A stretch of 64,000 nucleotides of DNA from CAVZRC01 sp963777695 (lineage in GTDB: Bacteria > Planctomycetota > Planctomycetia > Isosphaerales > Isosphaeraceae). The DNA is taken from assembly GCA_963777695.1 (NCBI GenBank), contig CAVZRC010000001.1, positions 1,116,001 to 1,180,000 on the forward strand, read 5' to 3'. The notes beneath the pieces are model-generated. The model was not told the DNA's origin. It worked only from the letters and a program-made list of their open reading frames with translations, and did not search any database. Positions 1 to 8,619 of the stretch are shown here, piece by piece. The position numbers were made by a program, and so were the translations under genes. Within the stretch, counting starts at the first letter, position 1. Each line of letters begins with the position of its first letter.

Positions 1-324
1 GGGATCTTCACGGAGAATTTCCAATTCTTTTCCCCGGAGGAAGTCGACCATGAGTATACTCTGGGGGAAGGGAAGGTGATGATCAACGTCGGGTCGGTGG
101 GTCAGCCCCGTGACGGCGACAACCGGGCGTGCTATGTTCTCTTCGAGGACGGCCTCGCTGAAGGCGGCTCGGACGTCGCGTCCGAGCCGACTCCGGGCTC
201 CGGACAGACCTCGAAGATCACGTTCCGTCAACTGCATTATGATTTCGAGTCAACCATCCGCAAGATTTACTCCATCCCCGAGCTCGAGCCGTTCCTGGGC
301 GACCGACTCCGACAAGGGCGATAA
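1..324 (+). CDS. Metallophosphoesterase (YfcE/MJ0936-type), 3' part only
   Basis: The reading frame is open from base 1, so only the last 107 residues are in the window and the start lies upstream. Visible are INVGSVGQPRDGDNRACY and, near the end, a Leu-Gly-Asp-Arg-Leu...Gly-Arg tail. The 'GSVGQPRDGD' block followed by a YD...T..KI..IP..L..RL..G ending is characteristic of the C-terminus of small calcineurin-like phosphoesterases that bind two metal ions and hydrolyse phosphodiesters. The metal-binding N-terminal motifs are off the window, so the substrate cannot be inferred. The next 264 bases before yidC hold no recognisable feature. Confidence 0.8.
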   Translation, partial: GIFTENFQFFSPEEVDHEYTLGEGKVMINVGSVGQPRDGDNRACYVLFEDGLAEGGSDVASEPTPGSGQTSKITFRQLHYDFESTIRKIYSIPELEPFLGDRLRQGR

Positions 325-588
325 GCCTGTGGGTTCATCCGGGAACGCCAGCCGGTGGATCGACTGCGAGCCCCACCTCTTCGGGCGTGCCGGGTCACTC
401 TTGCTCGTCGATGCCTCCTACCTCTCATGCGTCCCCAATCGGCACCCGACGGGTTGCGATTCGCCTCTATCCGGGTCGGGATCACCGGACCGAGTTGACG
501 AGATTCCGCAAACGGGCTGTCCGGTAGCGAGTAGGTCGGGCCGCGAGCCCCATCTCTTTTTTCGCTCCGTTGGCGGGGCTGCCTCATC

Positions 589-2865
589 ATGAATAATATG
601 AGTAACGAGAAACGCTTCTTCCTGTGCATCCTCCTGACGCTCGTTTGGATGATGGGCTGGCCCTATGTCGCGCGGCGGATTGGCCTGGCGCCCGAAGTCA
701 AGAAGCCCGAGGCCATCGCCGAGGCGGATCCGGCGAAGAAGGGCGACCAGGCGACTGTCCCGAAAGAGAAAGTCAAGGACGAGGGCAAGCCGGACACGGC
801 CAAACCGGAGGCCACGGCAAAGGCGGAGAAGCCCCCGGCCGCCCCGGCACCGAAGAAGCCCGAGGTCAACGTGGTCCCCGGATCGGAGCTGATCCTCGGG
901 GCGACCGCCGATAAGGACCCCGCCGCGTATCGCATGCAAGTCCAATTCGATCAAACCGGGGCCGGAATCGATTCGGTCTATCTGACTCAGTTCGACGCCG
1001 AGTTCAAGAACGGTGTCAAGCTCAAGCTGCCCCTCCCCCTGATCACGCACGACTTCCACGATACGCCGCCTTCGCTGGCGCTCACCGTGAATTCCGGCGG
1101 CGGAGCCCTTCCCGCGCCGAAGGAGGAGGGCGAGGAGCTCATCATCGGGGCCGCCCGCCAGGCCGAGGAGCCGCTCGACAAGGTCCTCTGGGAGGTGGTC
1201 AAGGACGATCAGGGCCGGATCCGCCGGCCCGTCTCGGTGATGATCCCGGGTACGGACAAGACCGTCGAAGGCCAGTCCGTGGTGTTCCGGACCAAGACGT
1301 CCGATGGAGTGGTCCTGACAAAGACCTTTCGGCTGGGTAAGGGCATCGACGGGCTGGAGGCCGAGCTCAAGTTCGAAAGCCCCGTCAAGGAACGCAAGGT
1401 CGTCTACAACCTGTTCGGCCCGCATGGCATACCGATCGAGGGCGAATGGTATACCGGCACGTTTCGCGACCTGGTCTTCGGCCAACTCAACGGGAACACG
1501 ACGACGGCGGACACCCATTCGGCCTACGATATCGCCAAGGCTCCGGAGAAATATTCGAACACGGCTCAGCCGTTGCGATATTCCGGGGTCGAGAACCAGT
1601 ACTTCGCGGCCCTGACCGAGCCCGTTCCGCCGCCGACCGGCCCGGATGATCGATGGGATAGCCGGGCGGATGCGATGGTCTTCTTCCAGGATAAGGACCT
1701 CAAGAAGTCCGACGTTGGGGTCCGGATCACATCGAGGCCCGTCACGGTCGGCCCCGCCAAGGACGTCGTCCACACCTACCGGCTCTTCGCCGGCCCCAAG
1801 ACGTCCGATGCTCTGCGGCCTTATGGAGCGGAGGAGCTCGCCTCGTATCGCAAGGCCGGCTGGTTCGGGATCCCCGGGGCCCCTTACCTGGCCCGCTACG
1901 TGATCACGCCGACCCTGGCATTCATGTATGGCATGACCCAGCGGGTCTCGCGGTTCTTCCACGGGACCGAGGGGAACTACGGGATCGCAATCATCCTGCT
2001 GACGATCACCGTCCGCGCGCTCATGTTCCCGATCGGTCGCAAGCAGGCGCTCGCCGCCAAGAAGATGCAGGAGCTGCAACCGCTCCTCAAACAGCTCCAG
2101 GAGAAGTACAAGGACGACAAGGAGCGGCAGGCCAAGGAGCAATTTGCGCTCTACAAGGAGCATGGCGTCAACCCGGTGGCTGGCTGCCTGCCGGCCCTGA
2201 TCCAGTTGCCGATCTTCGTCGGGCTCTGGCAGGCGCTCAATACCAGCGTCCCGCTCCGCCACGCGACTTTCCTCTGGATTCGCGACCTGGCGGCCCCCGA
2301 CATGCTGTTCCACATCCCCTTCGAAGTGCCGTTCCTTGGCGAGTGGTTCAACGTCTTGCCATTCGTGGTCGTGGGGCTGATGCTGGTCCAGACCCAGCTC
2401 TTCTCGCCGCCCGCCACGACGCCGGAGGCGGAGCAGCAGCAGAAGGTGATGAAGTTCATGATGATCTTCATGGGTGTGATGTTCTACAAGGTCCCCTCGG
2501 GCCTCGGTCTGTACTTCATCACCAGTAGCCTCTGGGCAATCTGCGAGCGGCTGCTCTTGCCTAAGGTGACGCAGGTGCGTACCGCGGCAGCCCTGGGACA
2601 CGAGCTCGGTGAAGACAAGGGACCGGCGGGAGGTGGTGGCAAGGGCGGCCAGAACGGCCCCGGCCCTCGCGGCGGCAAGCCCGGCCCCGGCGGCAACGGC
2701 GGGATCGCGCTGGCGAAACCCCGAGGACGCATCGCCCAGTTCCTCGATCGCGTACTCGAAGAAGCCCGCAAGGATCCCACCTATCGCAAGGTCGTCGAGG
2801 AACGCGACGGCAAGGGCCGCGAGAAGGAAAAGGGCGATCCTCGGCCGCGGCCGAGGAGACGCTGA
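589..2865 (+). CDS. yidC: Membrane protein insertase YidC
   Basis: This is a 758-residue YidC/Oxa1 insertase, which inserts and folds inner-membrane proteins with or without Sec. The N-terminal anchor is at about residues 10-30 (FFLCILLTLVWMMGWPYVA). It is followed by a Lys/Pro/Ala/Glu-rich linker to about residue 95, a periplasmic beta domain to about residue 410, then the conserved five-helix core. The core shows ITVRALMFPIGRKQ, carrying the conserved Arg of the hydrophilic groove, and NPVAGCLPALIQLPIFVGLW. The extra-long linker and the Gly/Lys/Arg-rich C-terminal tail (from about residue 680, RRR end) are typical of planctomycetal YidC. The basic tail may contact the ribosome. A second ATG four codons downstream (598) is an alternative start. 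The gene is intact. Confidence 0.96.
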   Translation: MNNMSNEKRFFLCILLTLVWMMGWPYVARRIGLAPEVKKPEAIAEADPAKKGDQATVPKEKVKDEGKPDTAKPEATAKAEKPPAAPAPKKPEVNVVPGSELILGATADKDPAAYRMQVQFDQTGAGIDSVYLTQFDAEFKNGVKLKLPLPLITHDFHDTPPSLALTVNSGGGALPAPKEEGEELIIGAARQAEEPLDKVLWEVVKDDQGRIRRPVSVMIPGTDKTVEGQSVVFRTKTSDGVVLTKTFRLGKGIDGLEAELKFESPVKERKVVYNLFGPHGIPIEGEWYTGTFRDLVFGQLNGNTTTADTHSAYDIAKAPEKYSNTAQPLRYSGVENQYFAALTEPVPPPTGPDDRWDSRADAMVFFQDKDLKKSDVGVRITSRPVTVGPAKDVVHTYRLFAGPKTSDALRPYGAEELASYRKAGWFGIPGAPYLARYVITPTLAFMYGMTQRVSRFFHGTEGNYGIAIILLTITVRALMFPIGRKQALAAKKMQELQPLLKQLQEKYKDDKERQAKEQFALYKEHGVNPVAGCLPALIQLPIFVGLWQALNTSVPLRHATFLWIRDLAAPDMLFHIPFEVPFLGEWFNVLPFVVVGLMLVQTQLFSPPATTPEAEQQQKVMKFMMIFMGVMFYKVPSGLGLYFITSSLWAICERLLLPKVTQVRTAAALGHELGEDKGPAGGGGKGGQNGPGPRGGKPGPGGNGGIALAKPRGRIAQFLDRVLEEARKDPTYRKVVEERDGKGREKEKGDPRPRPRRR

Positions 2866-2906
2866 ACTGAGGCGTGTCCTCGACTCAAGAACGATGAGTA
2901 GCCCGC

Positions 2907-3191
2907 ATGAATGTCGGCTTCGATCCGTCTCCGGAGATTGAGAAGGAACGCCAGAGGCTGATCGGCGAGATCCGACTGGAATGCGGGCCTGAATGGGACG
3001 TTCCTTACCAGCCGGGATCCTTCGGTTGTCATGAGTTGCTGGATCGCACCTCGCAACTGGCCGATCAACTCGAAAAGTCCATACTCGACCATCCGGCATG
3101 CATCCGGGACCCGGAGTGGTTCGCGCTGGCGACGCGGGCCGTCAACGCATTGCGTGAACTCTATCAACGAGTCGGGTCGGAACATCTTTGA
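2907..3191 (+). CDS. Small hypothetical protein, translationally coupled to tspO
   Basis: A 94-residue soluble, mostly helical protein of unknown function, with no signal peptide or membrane helix. It starts 41 bases after yidC. Its TGA stop (3189-3191) overlaps the ATG of the TspO gene by one base, which supports real translation and coupling. The second half (residues about 40-90) has heptad-like leucines and two Trp/Phe anchor positions. I do not recognise the family. Confidence 0.6.
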   Translation: MNVGFDPSPEIEKERQRLIGEIRLECGPEWDVPYQPGSFGCHELLDRTSQLADQLEKSILDHPACIRDPEWFALATRAVNALRELYQRVGSEHL

Positions 3192-3757
3192 TGGATTCAG
3201 CCGTAGCCCGGAGGTCCGACTTGACCCTCGAATCGACTCCCCGGAATCCCGTACTGTCATCGGCGAGCGTGGGGCCACCCATCTGGGCGGTTGCCGAACT
3301 TCTCATGTGGAACCTGATCTGCTTCGCCGCCTCCGGAGTGGGAGTGCTGGCCGTCAATCAGACCCTCGACTCATGGTACGTGGCGCTGCGCAAACCCTCT
3401 TGGAATCCCCCGAATTGGGTTTTCGGGCCGGTCTGGACCACACTCTACACGATGATGGCGGTCTCGGCCTGGTTGACGTGGAAGCGCCGCGCTGAGAATC
3501 CGGCCGCGGTCCGGTTCGCCGTGGGTTGGTTTGGGGGCCAGCTCGTCTTGAACTCACTCTGGTCCTGGGTGTTCTTCGCCTGGAGACTGCCCGGCTGGGC
3601 TCTCCTGGAGATCCTTATATTGTGGGCCACGATCGTGGCGACGATCACCGCGGAATGGCGCGTCTCGCGACTCGCCGCGTCGCTGATGGTGCCGTATCTC
3701 GCATGGGTGACGTTCGCATCGACGCTCAATGGTACCATCTGGTGGCTGAATTCGTGA
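3191..3757 (+). CDS. tspO: TspO/MBR (tryptophan-rich sensory protein) family membrane protein
   Basis: About 188 residues with five predicted membrane helices. It carries the family hallmarks WYVALRKPSWNPPNWVFGPV (the tetrapyrrole/ligand-binding loop) and WTTLYTMMAVSAWL, plus a helix rich in Trp and Asn (LNSLWSWVFFAWRLPG). TspO proteins bind porphyrins and other hydrophobic ligands in the inner membrane and affect tetrapyrrole turnover and stress responses. The N-terminal tail of about 35 residues before the first helix is longer than usual. ATG at 3191 overlaps the upstream stop (tgATG). A TTG at 3188 is possible but less likely. The gene converges on the minus-strand gene ending at 3770. 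Confidence 0.93.
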   Translation: MDSAVARRSDLTLESTPRNPVLSSASVGPPIWAVAELLMWNLICFAASGVGVLAVNQTLDSWYVALRKPSWNPPNWVFGPVWTTLYTMMAVSAWLTWKRRAENPAAVRFAVGWFGGQLVLNSLWSWVFFAWRLPGWALLEILILWATIVATITAEWRVSRLAASLMVPYLAWVTFASTLNGTIWWLNS

Positions 3758-3769
3758 TCGGGGGCAGCC

Positions 3770-5350
3770 TCAAGCCGCCTCATCATGGATCGAGGCGGCC
3801 CGGCGCTCCAGCTCGGGCGAGAGGGTCTCCGCCATGCGGCGGAAGACGGGCTCCCAATCGCGGAGCTTTGCCTGTCGGAAGAGCCGTAGCGTGGGATACC
3901 AGGGGCTGTCCTCGCGGCGGGCCAGCCATCGCCAATCGCCGTAGTACGAGAGCGGGACCCAGGCCCGGGCGCCTAGACCTCCGGCCAGGTGCGCCACGGC
4001 CGTGCAAGGTGAGATTACCAGGTCGAGCAGTCGGATGACGGCGGCCGTGTCGCTGAAGTCACCTCCGCGGAGCCCCGGGAGCTCGACGACCGGGAACCGA
4101 TCGCGAAGGGCGGGAATCTGCTCGGTCCCGTGATCGACCTGCAAACTGATCAAACGGACCCCGGGCAACCGGGCCATGTGCTCGAAATGGGCCGGGGGGA
4201 ACGACCGCCATTGGTCGCCGTCATTGTCGGGACGGCCTTGCCACGCAATTCCGATGAGGAAGGGACGAGATTCCGAAGCCGGGCTCAACTCACGCGCCAG
4301 CACCGAGCGCCAGTGCTCGACCCGATCGGGATCCGCGTGGAGATAGGGCACCCGCGCCGGGATCGTGGCCAGGGTTGTGCCGAAGAGGACCGGTAGACTC
4401 ATTAGGGGAGCCTGGATGTGACAGGACGGCTCGCCGCCGGTCCCGTCGAACACCTCGTCGATCCCCTCGCAGCGCGCGATGAGACGTGCCAGCGCCGGCT
4501 GGCAAAGCACGGCGACGCGTCCGCCGCGCCGCTTCACCATCTGGGCATAGCGGATGAATTGCAGCGTGTCGCCATAGCCTTGCTCATAGTGGAGCAGGAG
4601 CGTCCGACCGCGGAACTGATCGCCGTTCCAGAACGTGCGATTGATCCGGCACCCGGGATGGGGATTGCACTTCCATCGCCATTCCAGCTCGGGCCAGCCG
4701 CGGAGATAATCGCCCCGCTGGAGCAAGGCATACGCGAGGTTGCGGTGGACCTCCGGAGACTCCGGCCGGAGCAGGATGGCATGTTCGAAAAAGGCAATCG
4801 CCTCGTCCAAACGCCCCAATCGGACGAGGTGCATCCCGACATTCTGGGACGCGTCCGGCGACTCGGGATGGAGCTCAAACGCCTCCCAGAGCGAATCCAT
4901 CGCCGACTCAAGCTTCCCCTGATTCGACAGGGCGATCCCCAGGTTCATCCGCGCGTGGAAGGCATCGTGTTGCATCCGCAACGCCTCGCGGAACGAATCG
5001 ATCGCCTCGTCCGTCCGTCGCTGATCCATGAGTGCCAGGCCCAGGTTGGTGAGGATCCGGAAGTCGTCGGGCTTGATCCGGCATGCCGTGCGGCAGATCT
5101 GCTCGGCTTCCTCGGCGCGGCCCTGCCGCCAGACGGCCACAGCCAGCTCGTTGAAGATGTCGAGGTGCTCGGGGCCGATGCGTAGCGCCTCGCGCGAGCA
5201 AGCCTCCGACTCGGCGAACCGCCCCTGGTGCGAGAGGGTGATCGCCCGGTCCCGGAGCGCGATGACCGGGTCGATGGCGTCGCCCGCGTTCCGGGCCTCG
5301 TCGAACTGGACGCTTTCCGCCGATGGATCATTCAAATCAGACATGGGCAA
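3770..5350 (-). CDS. TPR protein with GT9-like glycosyltransferase domain
   Basis: 526 residues. Residues about 30-230 are five to six tetratricopeptide repeats (for example AEEAEQICRTACRIKPDDF and DEAIAFFEHAILLRPESPE). Residues about 245-500 form a heptosyltransferase-like (GT-B, family 9 related) domain with GRTLLLHYEQGYGDTLQFIR, IGIAWQGRPDNDGD and the C-terminal block LVISPCTAVAHLAGGLG. In related proteins the latter binds the sugar nucleotide. No signal peptide, so probably cytosolic. This TPR-plus-GT architecture is common in Planctomycetota and is assumed to glycosylate proteins or surface polysaccharide; the acceptor is unknown. It is monocistronic, with its own upstream region of about 300 bases shared divergently with mgtE. 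Confidence 0.85.
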   Translation of the reverse strand: MPMSDLNDPSAESVQFDEARNAGDAIDPVIALRDRAITLSHQGRFAESEACSREALRIGPEHLDIFNELAVAVWRQGRAEEAEQICRTACRIKPDDFRILTNLGLALMDQRRTDEAIDSFREALRMQHDAFHARMNLGIALSNQGKLESAMDSLWEAFELHPESPDASQNVGMHLVRLGRLDEAIAFFEHAILLRPESPEVHRNLAYALLQRGDYLRGWPELEWRWKCNPHPGCRINRTFWNGDQFRGRTLLLHYEQGYGDTLQFIRYAQMVKRRGGRVAVLCQPALARLIARCEGIDEVFDGTGGEPSCHIQAPLMSLPVLFGTTLATIPARVPYLHADPDRVEHWRSVLARELSPASESRPFLIGIAWQGRPDNDGDQWRSFPPAHFEHMARLPGVRLISLQVDHGTEQIPALRDRFPVVELPGLRGGDFSDTAAVIRLLDLVISPCTAVAHLAGGLGARAWVPLSYYGDWRWLARREDSPWYPTLRLFRQAKLRDWEPVFRRMAETLSPELERRAASIHDEAA

Positions 5351-5659
5351 TCCTCCCGCATTGCGTTCGCCGCGCCGGAGTCTATCCGGATAGGTCGGTT
5401 CGTCCTAGTCCAGGTTCCTCGCTCGGGAATTGCCACAGGACAGCCGGCAAGATCTTCGAAGCTGCATCCGAAGGGCGAGTGGGAGTAGGCGCTATGTTGA
5501 TATGGCAGAATCGGTTCCATCGAGAGTGCCACTGTTCATCGTGATCGTGCCGGGCCATAATCGTCCCGGGGTCGCGAGTCGGCTATCATGACTCACCCCC
5601 GGCGGGAGCCATGGCCGGCCGGGGCCGGATATCAGGTACGGGATGAGAGGCGTTGAGGC
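5351..5659. other. Divergent intergenic region
   Basis: 309 bases between the divergently transcribed TPR-glycosyltransferase and mgtE genes. It must hold both promoters. I see no clear promoter box, RNA gene or repeat. A GAGAGG ribosome-binding site lies at 5645-5650 before mgtE. Confidence 0.4.
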
Positions 5660-7040
5660 ATGCTGGGCAAGCTGGCATTACCCGAGATCCGCGAGCTGAT
5701 CGAAGCGGGCGACGAGCCGACGCTCCGCGAAGTCGTCAACCGATGGCTTTCGGCCGATGTCGCCGAGCTGGTCGGTCCGCTCGCGGCCGATGAGCGGATA
5801 CGGATCTTCCGCGTACTGAAGCCGGCCTCGGCCGCCGAGACCTTCGAAATACCTCGACCTGTCCGCCCAGCGCGAGGTCCTGGACGCTCTCTCCGACACC
5901 GAGTCGGCGGAGATCCTCAACGCGATGGCGCCGGACGATCGGACGGCGCTGCTGGCCGAGCTCACCGACGAGCAATCCGAGCGATTACTGGATCTTCTGA
6001 ATCCCGAGCAACGCGCCATCGCCCGACGGCTGCTGGACTACCGGGAGGGGAGCGTCGGCCGACTGATGACTCCCGATTACGTCGTCGTCCGCAAGGAGTG
6101 GACGATGCGACACGTGCTCGACCACGTCCGGGCCCACGGCCGCGACAGCGAGACCTTGAACGTCATCTACGTGGTCGATGACCAGAACAAGCTGATCGAC
6201 GACCTGCGGATCCGGGAGATCCTGCTCTCCCCGCTGCACGCCCGCGTCTCCGATGCGCTCGACGGCCAGTGCGTGAGCTTGCTGGCGACCGACGACAAGA
6301 AGTCAGCCGTCCAGGTGTTCCGCAAGTACGACCGCACCGCGCTGCCGGTGATGGACCCGCACGGGCGGCTCGTCGGGATCGTGACGCTCGACGACGTGCT
6401 GGACCTGGCCGAGGAGCAGGCCACGCGCGAGCTCCAGCAATTCGGCGGCCTCGAGGCGCTCGACGACCCTTATCTGAGCACGACGTTGCCGGCCATGGTG
6501 CGCAAGCGTGCATCTTGGCTGATCATCCTGTTCGTGGGCGAGATGCTCACTGCCACGGCGATGGCCTACTTCGAGACCCAGATCGCCCGCGCCACGGTCC
6601 TGGCCCTGTTCATCCCGCTGATCATCTCCAGCGGCGGGAATTCCGGCTCGCAGGCCGCCACGCTCATCATCCGGGCCCTGGCCCTCGGCGAGGTCCGTTT
6701 GCGCGAATGGTGGCGGGTGCTCCGCCGGGAAATCGCGGCCGGATTGCTGCTGGGGACGATCCTCGGGGCGATCGGATTCCTCCGGATCGCCATCTGGAGT
6801 GCGGTCTCGAACGTCTATGGCGAACACTGGATCCTGGTCGGTCTGACGGTGGCCGGCTCGCTGCTCGGGGTCGTCGTCTGGGGGACGTTGACGGGCTCCA
6901 TGCTCCCGTTCCTCCTCAAACGACTCGGATTTGACCCGGCCACCTCCTCCGCTCCGTTCGTCGCGACGCTCGTCAACGTCACCGGACTGGTCATCTATTT
7001 CTCGGTGGCCCTGGTCCTGCTGAAGGGAACCTTGCTCTAA
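5660..7040 (+). CDS. mgtE: Magnesium transporter MgtE (single-base frameshift)
   Basis: MgtE is a homodimeric Mg2+ channel gated by its cytosolic N and CBS domains. The N domain starts at 5660 and runs in one frame to 5848. The rest (residues about 64-460) is one frame over. One extra A in the AAA at 5847-5849 separates them: removing it gives ...ETFEYLDLSAQREVLDALS..., a normal MgtE N domain. Two CBS domains follow, each with a Val-Asp-Asp or Leu-Asp-Asp turn (VVDDQNKLIDDL; GIVTLDDVLDLAEE). Then come five membrane helices with the diagnostic pore segment SSGGNSGSQAATLIIRALALGE. The protein is otherwise full length, so the frameshift is probably a sequence error. It is followed directly by a palindromic repeat that could act as terminator. 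Confidence 0.93.
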
Positions 7041-7043
7041 GAG

Positions 7044-7139
7044 TCTATCCCAGTAGGGTGGGTGAAACCCACCGAATGCCTTGTCGCCGAAAGACTTGGC
7101 GGGTTTCACCCGCCCTACAAAGACTCCTACTGGGATAGG
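7044..7139. repeat. Palindromic dispersed element, copy 1
   Basis: A nested inverted repeat directly after mgtE. The outer arms CTATCCCAGTAG (7045-7056) and CTACTGGGATAG (7127-7138) are perfect. The inner arms at 7053-7073 and 7098-7118 (GGTGGGTGAAACCCACC-type) are each hairpins themselves and pair with compensating differences. A homologous copy lies at 24025-24110, sharing the central CCGAATGCCTTGTCGCCGA. No ORF is inside. It may serve as a terminator or be a REP/MITE-type element. Confidence 0.8.
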
Positions 7140-7483
7140 TCCTTAGCACCTAGCGGGGTGAGATTTCTGTCGGGCAGACGCTCCGCGATGGAGCGCATGT
7201 CGGCCCGCATTGCTCATTCAACCCTGATATCAATCGGTGCTGCATTTTCCCACCCAATATGATGCTTTATCTCAACATCCTCGGCCGAATCCGGCAGGAT
7301 CGTCGTCCGAACTGGCAAATTTTCTTGTGTGTCCGCGCCCGGGAGCAATACTCGATTAATGGAACAGTCGAGCGACCAAGCTCCGGGTATCGGGGTTTTT
7401 CCCCTCCGGGCGATTGACGATCCCGCCGTGATCACCCATGCTCCGCAGGATAATGTGAGACCCCGGTCGCGGAGAAACCAGTC
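7140..7483. other. Intergenic region without recognised feature
   Basis: 344 bases between the palindromic element and the zinc-ribbon gene. No RNA gene or conserved protein is seen. A GGAG at 7471-7474 is the ribosome-binding site of the next gene. Confidence 0.4.
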
Positions 7484-8218
7484 ATGATGATTCGGTGCCC
7501 GAAGTGCGAACGGATGGGCTATCTTCCGGATAGCCTCGCGACCGAGGCGAGAAGCTTGCGCTGTCGGAAGTGCAAGGCGAACTTCCTGACGACGGAACTC
7601 GCCGTGAAGGATGTCAAGCAACATCGGGTGGACGGCTCCTGGCGAGGCGCCGCGATGGACACGCCCGTGGGCGGTCCGTCGCGTCAGAGATCGGCACCAT
7701 TCCGGGCGGAAGACGTCTTCGGCCGTTTCGATGACCCCTCGCGTCCGCTCCGCACGCTCGGTCCGGGCGACTCCAATTATGAAATGACGGTCTCGCTCGA
7801 CGACTCGCGCGACGAAGCCGGCGCCGATTGGGAGAAGGATGACGAGGACATCTTCGAGCCCGAAGCGGCCAGCTCCGACGAGATCGAGGCCGTCCTCCCG
7901 GGCGTCGCGGCGACGAAGAGCACGTACGCCATGCTCTCCGCGTTCATGACCACCTGGGGTCGGACCCTCCTCTTCGGCGTGCTCGGCTATGTCGCATTCT
8001 CGGCCCTCGTCATCGGGGTCATGGTGACCAGCAGCCTGGGACTGACGGGCGGCCAGTTCATACCCGCGTCGGTCCAGGCGCTGATCCTGGCCTACCTCGT
8101 CGCGATCGCCCTGCTCCTGATCGGTGCCGCGATGATCCTCCAGGTCGTGTTCCTGGCCGAACTGGTCAGGGACGTCCGCCGCCTGAATGAGCCCGAGAAC
8201 CGGCTTTCCGGGAGATGA
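7484..8218 (+). CDS. Zinc-ribbon membrane protein (MJ0042-like N-terminus)
   Basis: 244 residues. An N-terminal zinc ribbon has CPKC (residues 5-8) and CRKC (about 28-31), the spacing of MJ0042-type ribbons. It is followed by an acidic disordered linker of about 100 residues (DDSRDEAGADWEKDDEDIFE) and two C-terminal membrane helices (TLLFGVLGYVAFSALVIGVM and ALILAYLVAIALLLIGAAMI). The ribbon would face the cytosol. Similar proteins are common in Planctomycetota with unknown function. Start chosen at ATG 7484 behind GGAG; an ATG one codon later is equally possible. Confidence 0.75.
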   Translation: MMIRCPKCERMGYLPDSLATEARSLRCRKCKANFLTTELAVKDVKQHRVDGSWRGAAMDTPVGGPSRQRSAPFRAEDVFGRFDDPSRPLRTLGPGDSNYEMTVSLDDSRDEAGADWEKDDEDIFEPEAASSDEIEAVLPGVAATKSTYAMLSAFMTTWGRTLLFGVLGYVAFSALVIGVMVTSSLGLTGGQFIPASVQALILAYLVAIALLLIGAAMILQVVFLAELVRDVRRLNEPENRLSGR

Positions 8219-8619
8219 TCGTCAATGGCCCGGCTCATGGAGTTCCTCGCGATGCCGGCGGTGCCGGTCCCCCTCGCGGCACTCCTTGGCATCAATTTTA
8301 TGGAATATTTTGACGTCATTGGTATGGCAGCGTGATGGTGTCTTGATCGAGCGCGCGTCACGTCTTCGCGCCGAACGATACCCACGAGGCCCGGCGATGC
8401 CCCCGGGGACCTTCGAGCCGGCGTCTTTCGCGTCGTATCTCGAAGCGGAATGGGTTGCCCCTTGGCAATTCGGTTCGGTGCCGGGCTATAATCAGTGTCC
8501 AGAAGCGACTCGCTCGGCCCGAGCCTCCCCTCCCGAGATCCCTCCCGCCGGGATGGTGCGAGACGCTCCCAGTCCCTCATTCGTTCGGACCCTCCGCCTG
8601 AGCGGCCGGAAATCTGATC
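8219..8619. other. Intergenic region without recognised feature
   Basis: 401 bases between the zinc-ribbon gene and the TPR/protease gene. It includes an AT-richer patch at about 8292-8335 that could hold the promoter of the following long operon. No gene or RNA is recognised. Confidence 0.35.

Noticed and set aside
418..3099. Very long open frame opposite yidC
   Set aside because: It mirrors the codons of yidC on the other strand, has Arg/Leu/Asp-rich composition without motifs, and high GC makes stop codons rare in such frames.
5840..5850. Programmed ribosomal frameshift in mgtE
   Set aside because: No slippery heptamer or downstream structure is evident, and the same kind of break occurs in many unrelated genes, so sequence error is more likely.
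6163..7109. Open frames opposite mgtE
   Set aside because: They are shadows of the MgtE frame; the GGNSGSQAATL pore motif fixes the coding strand.
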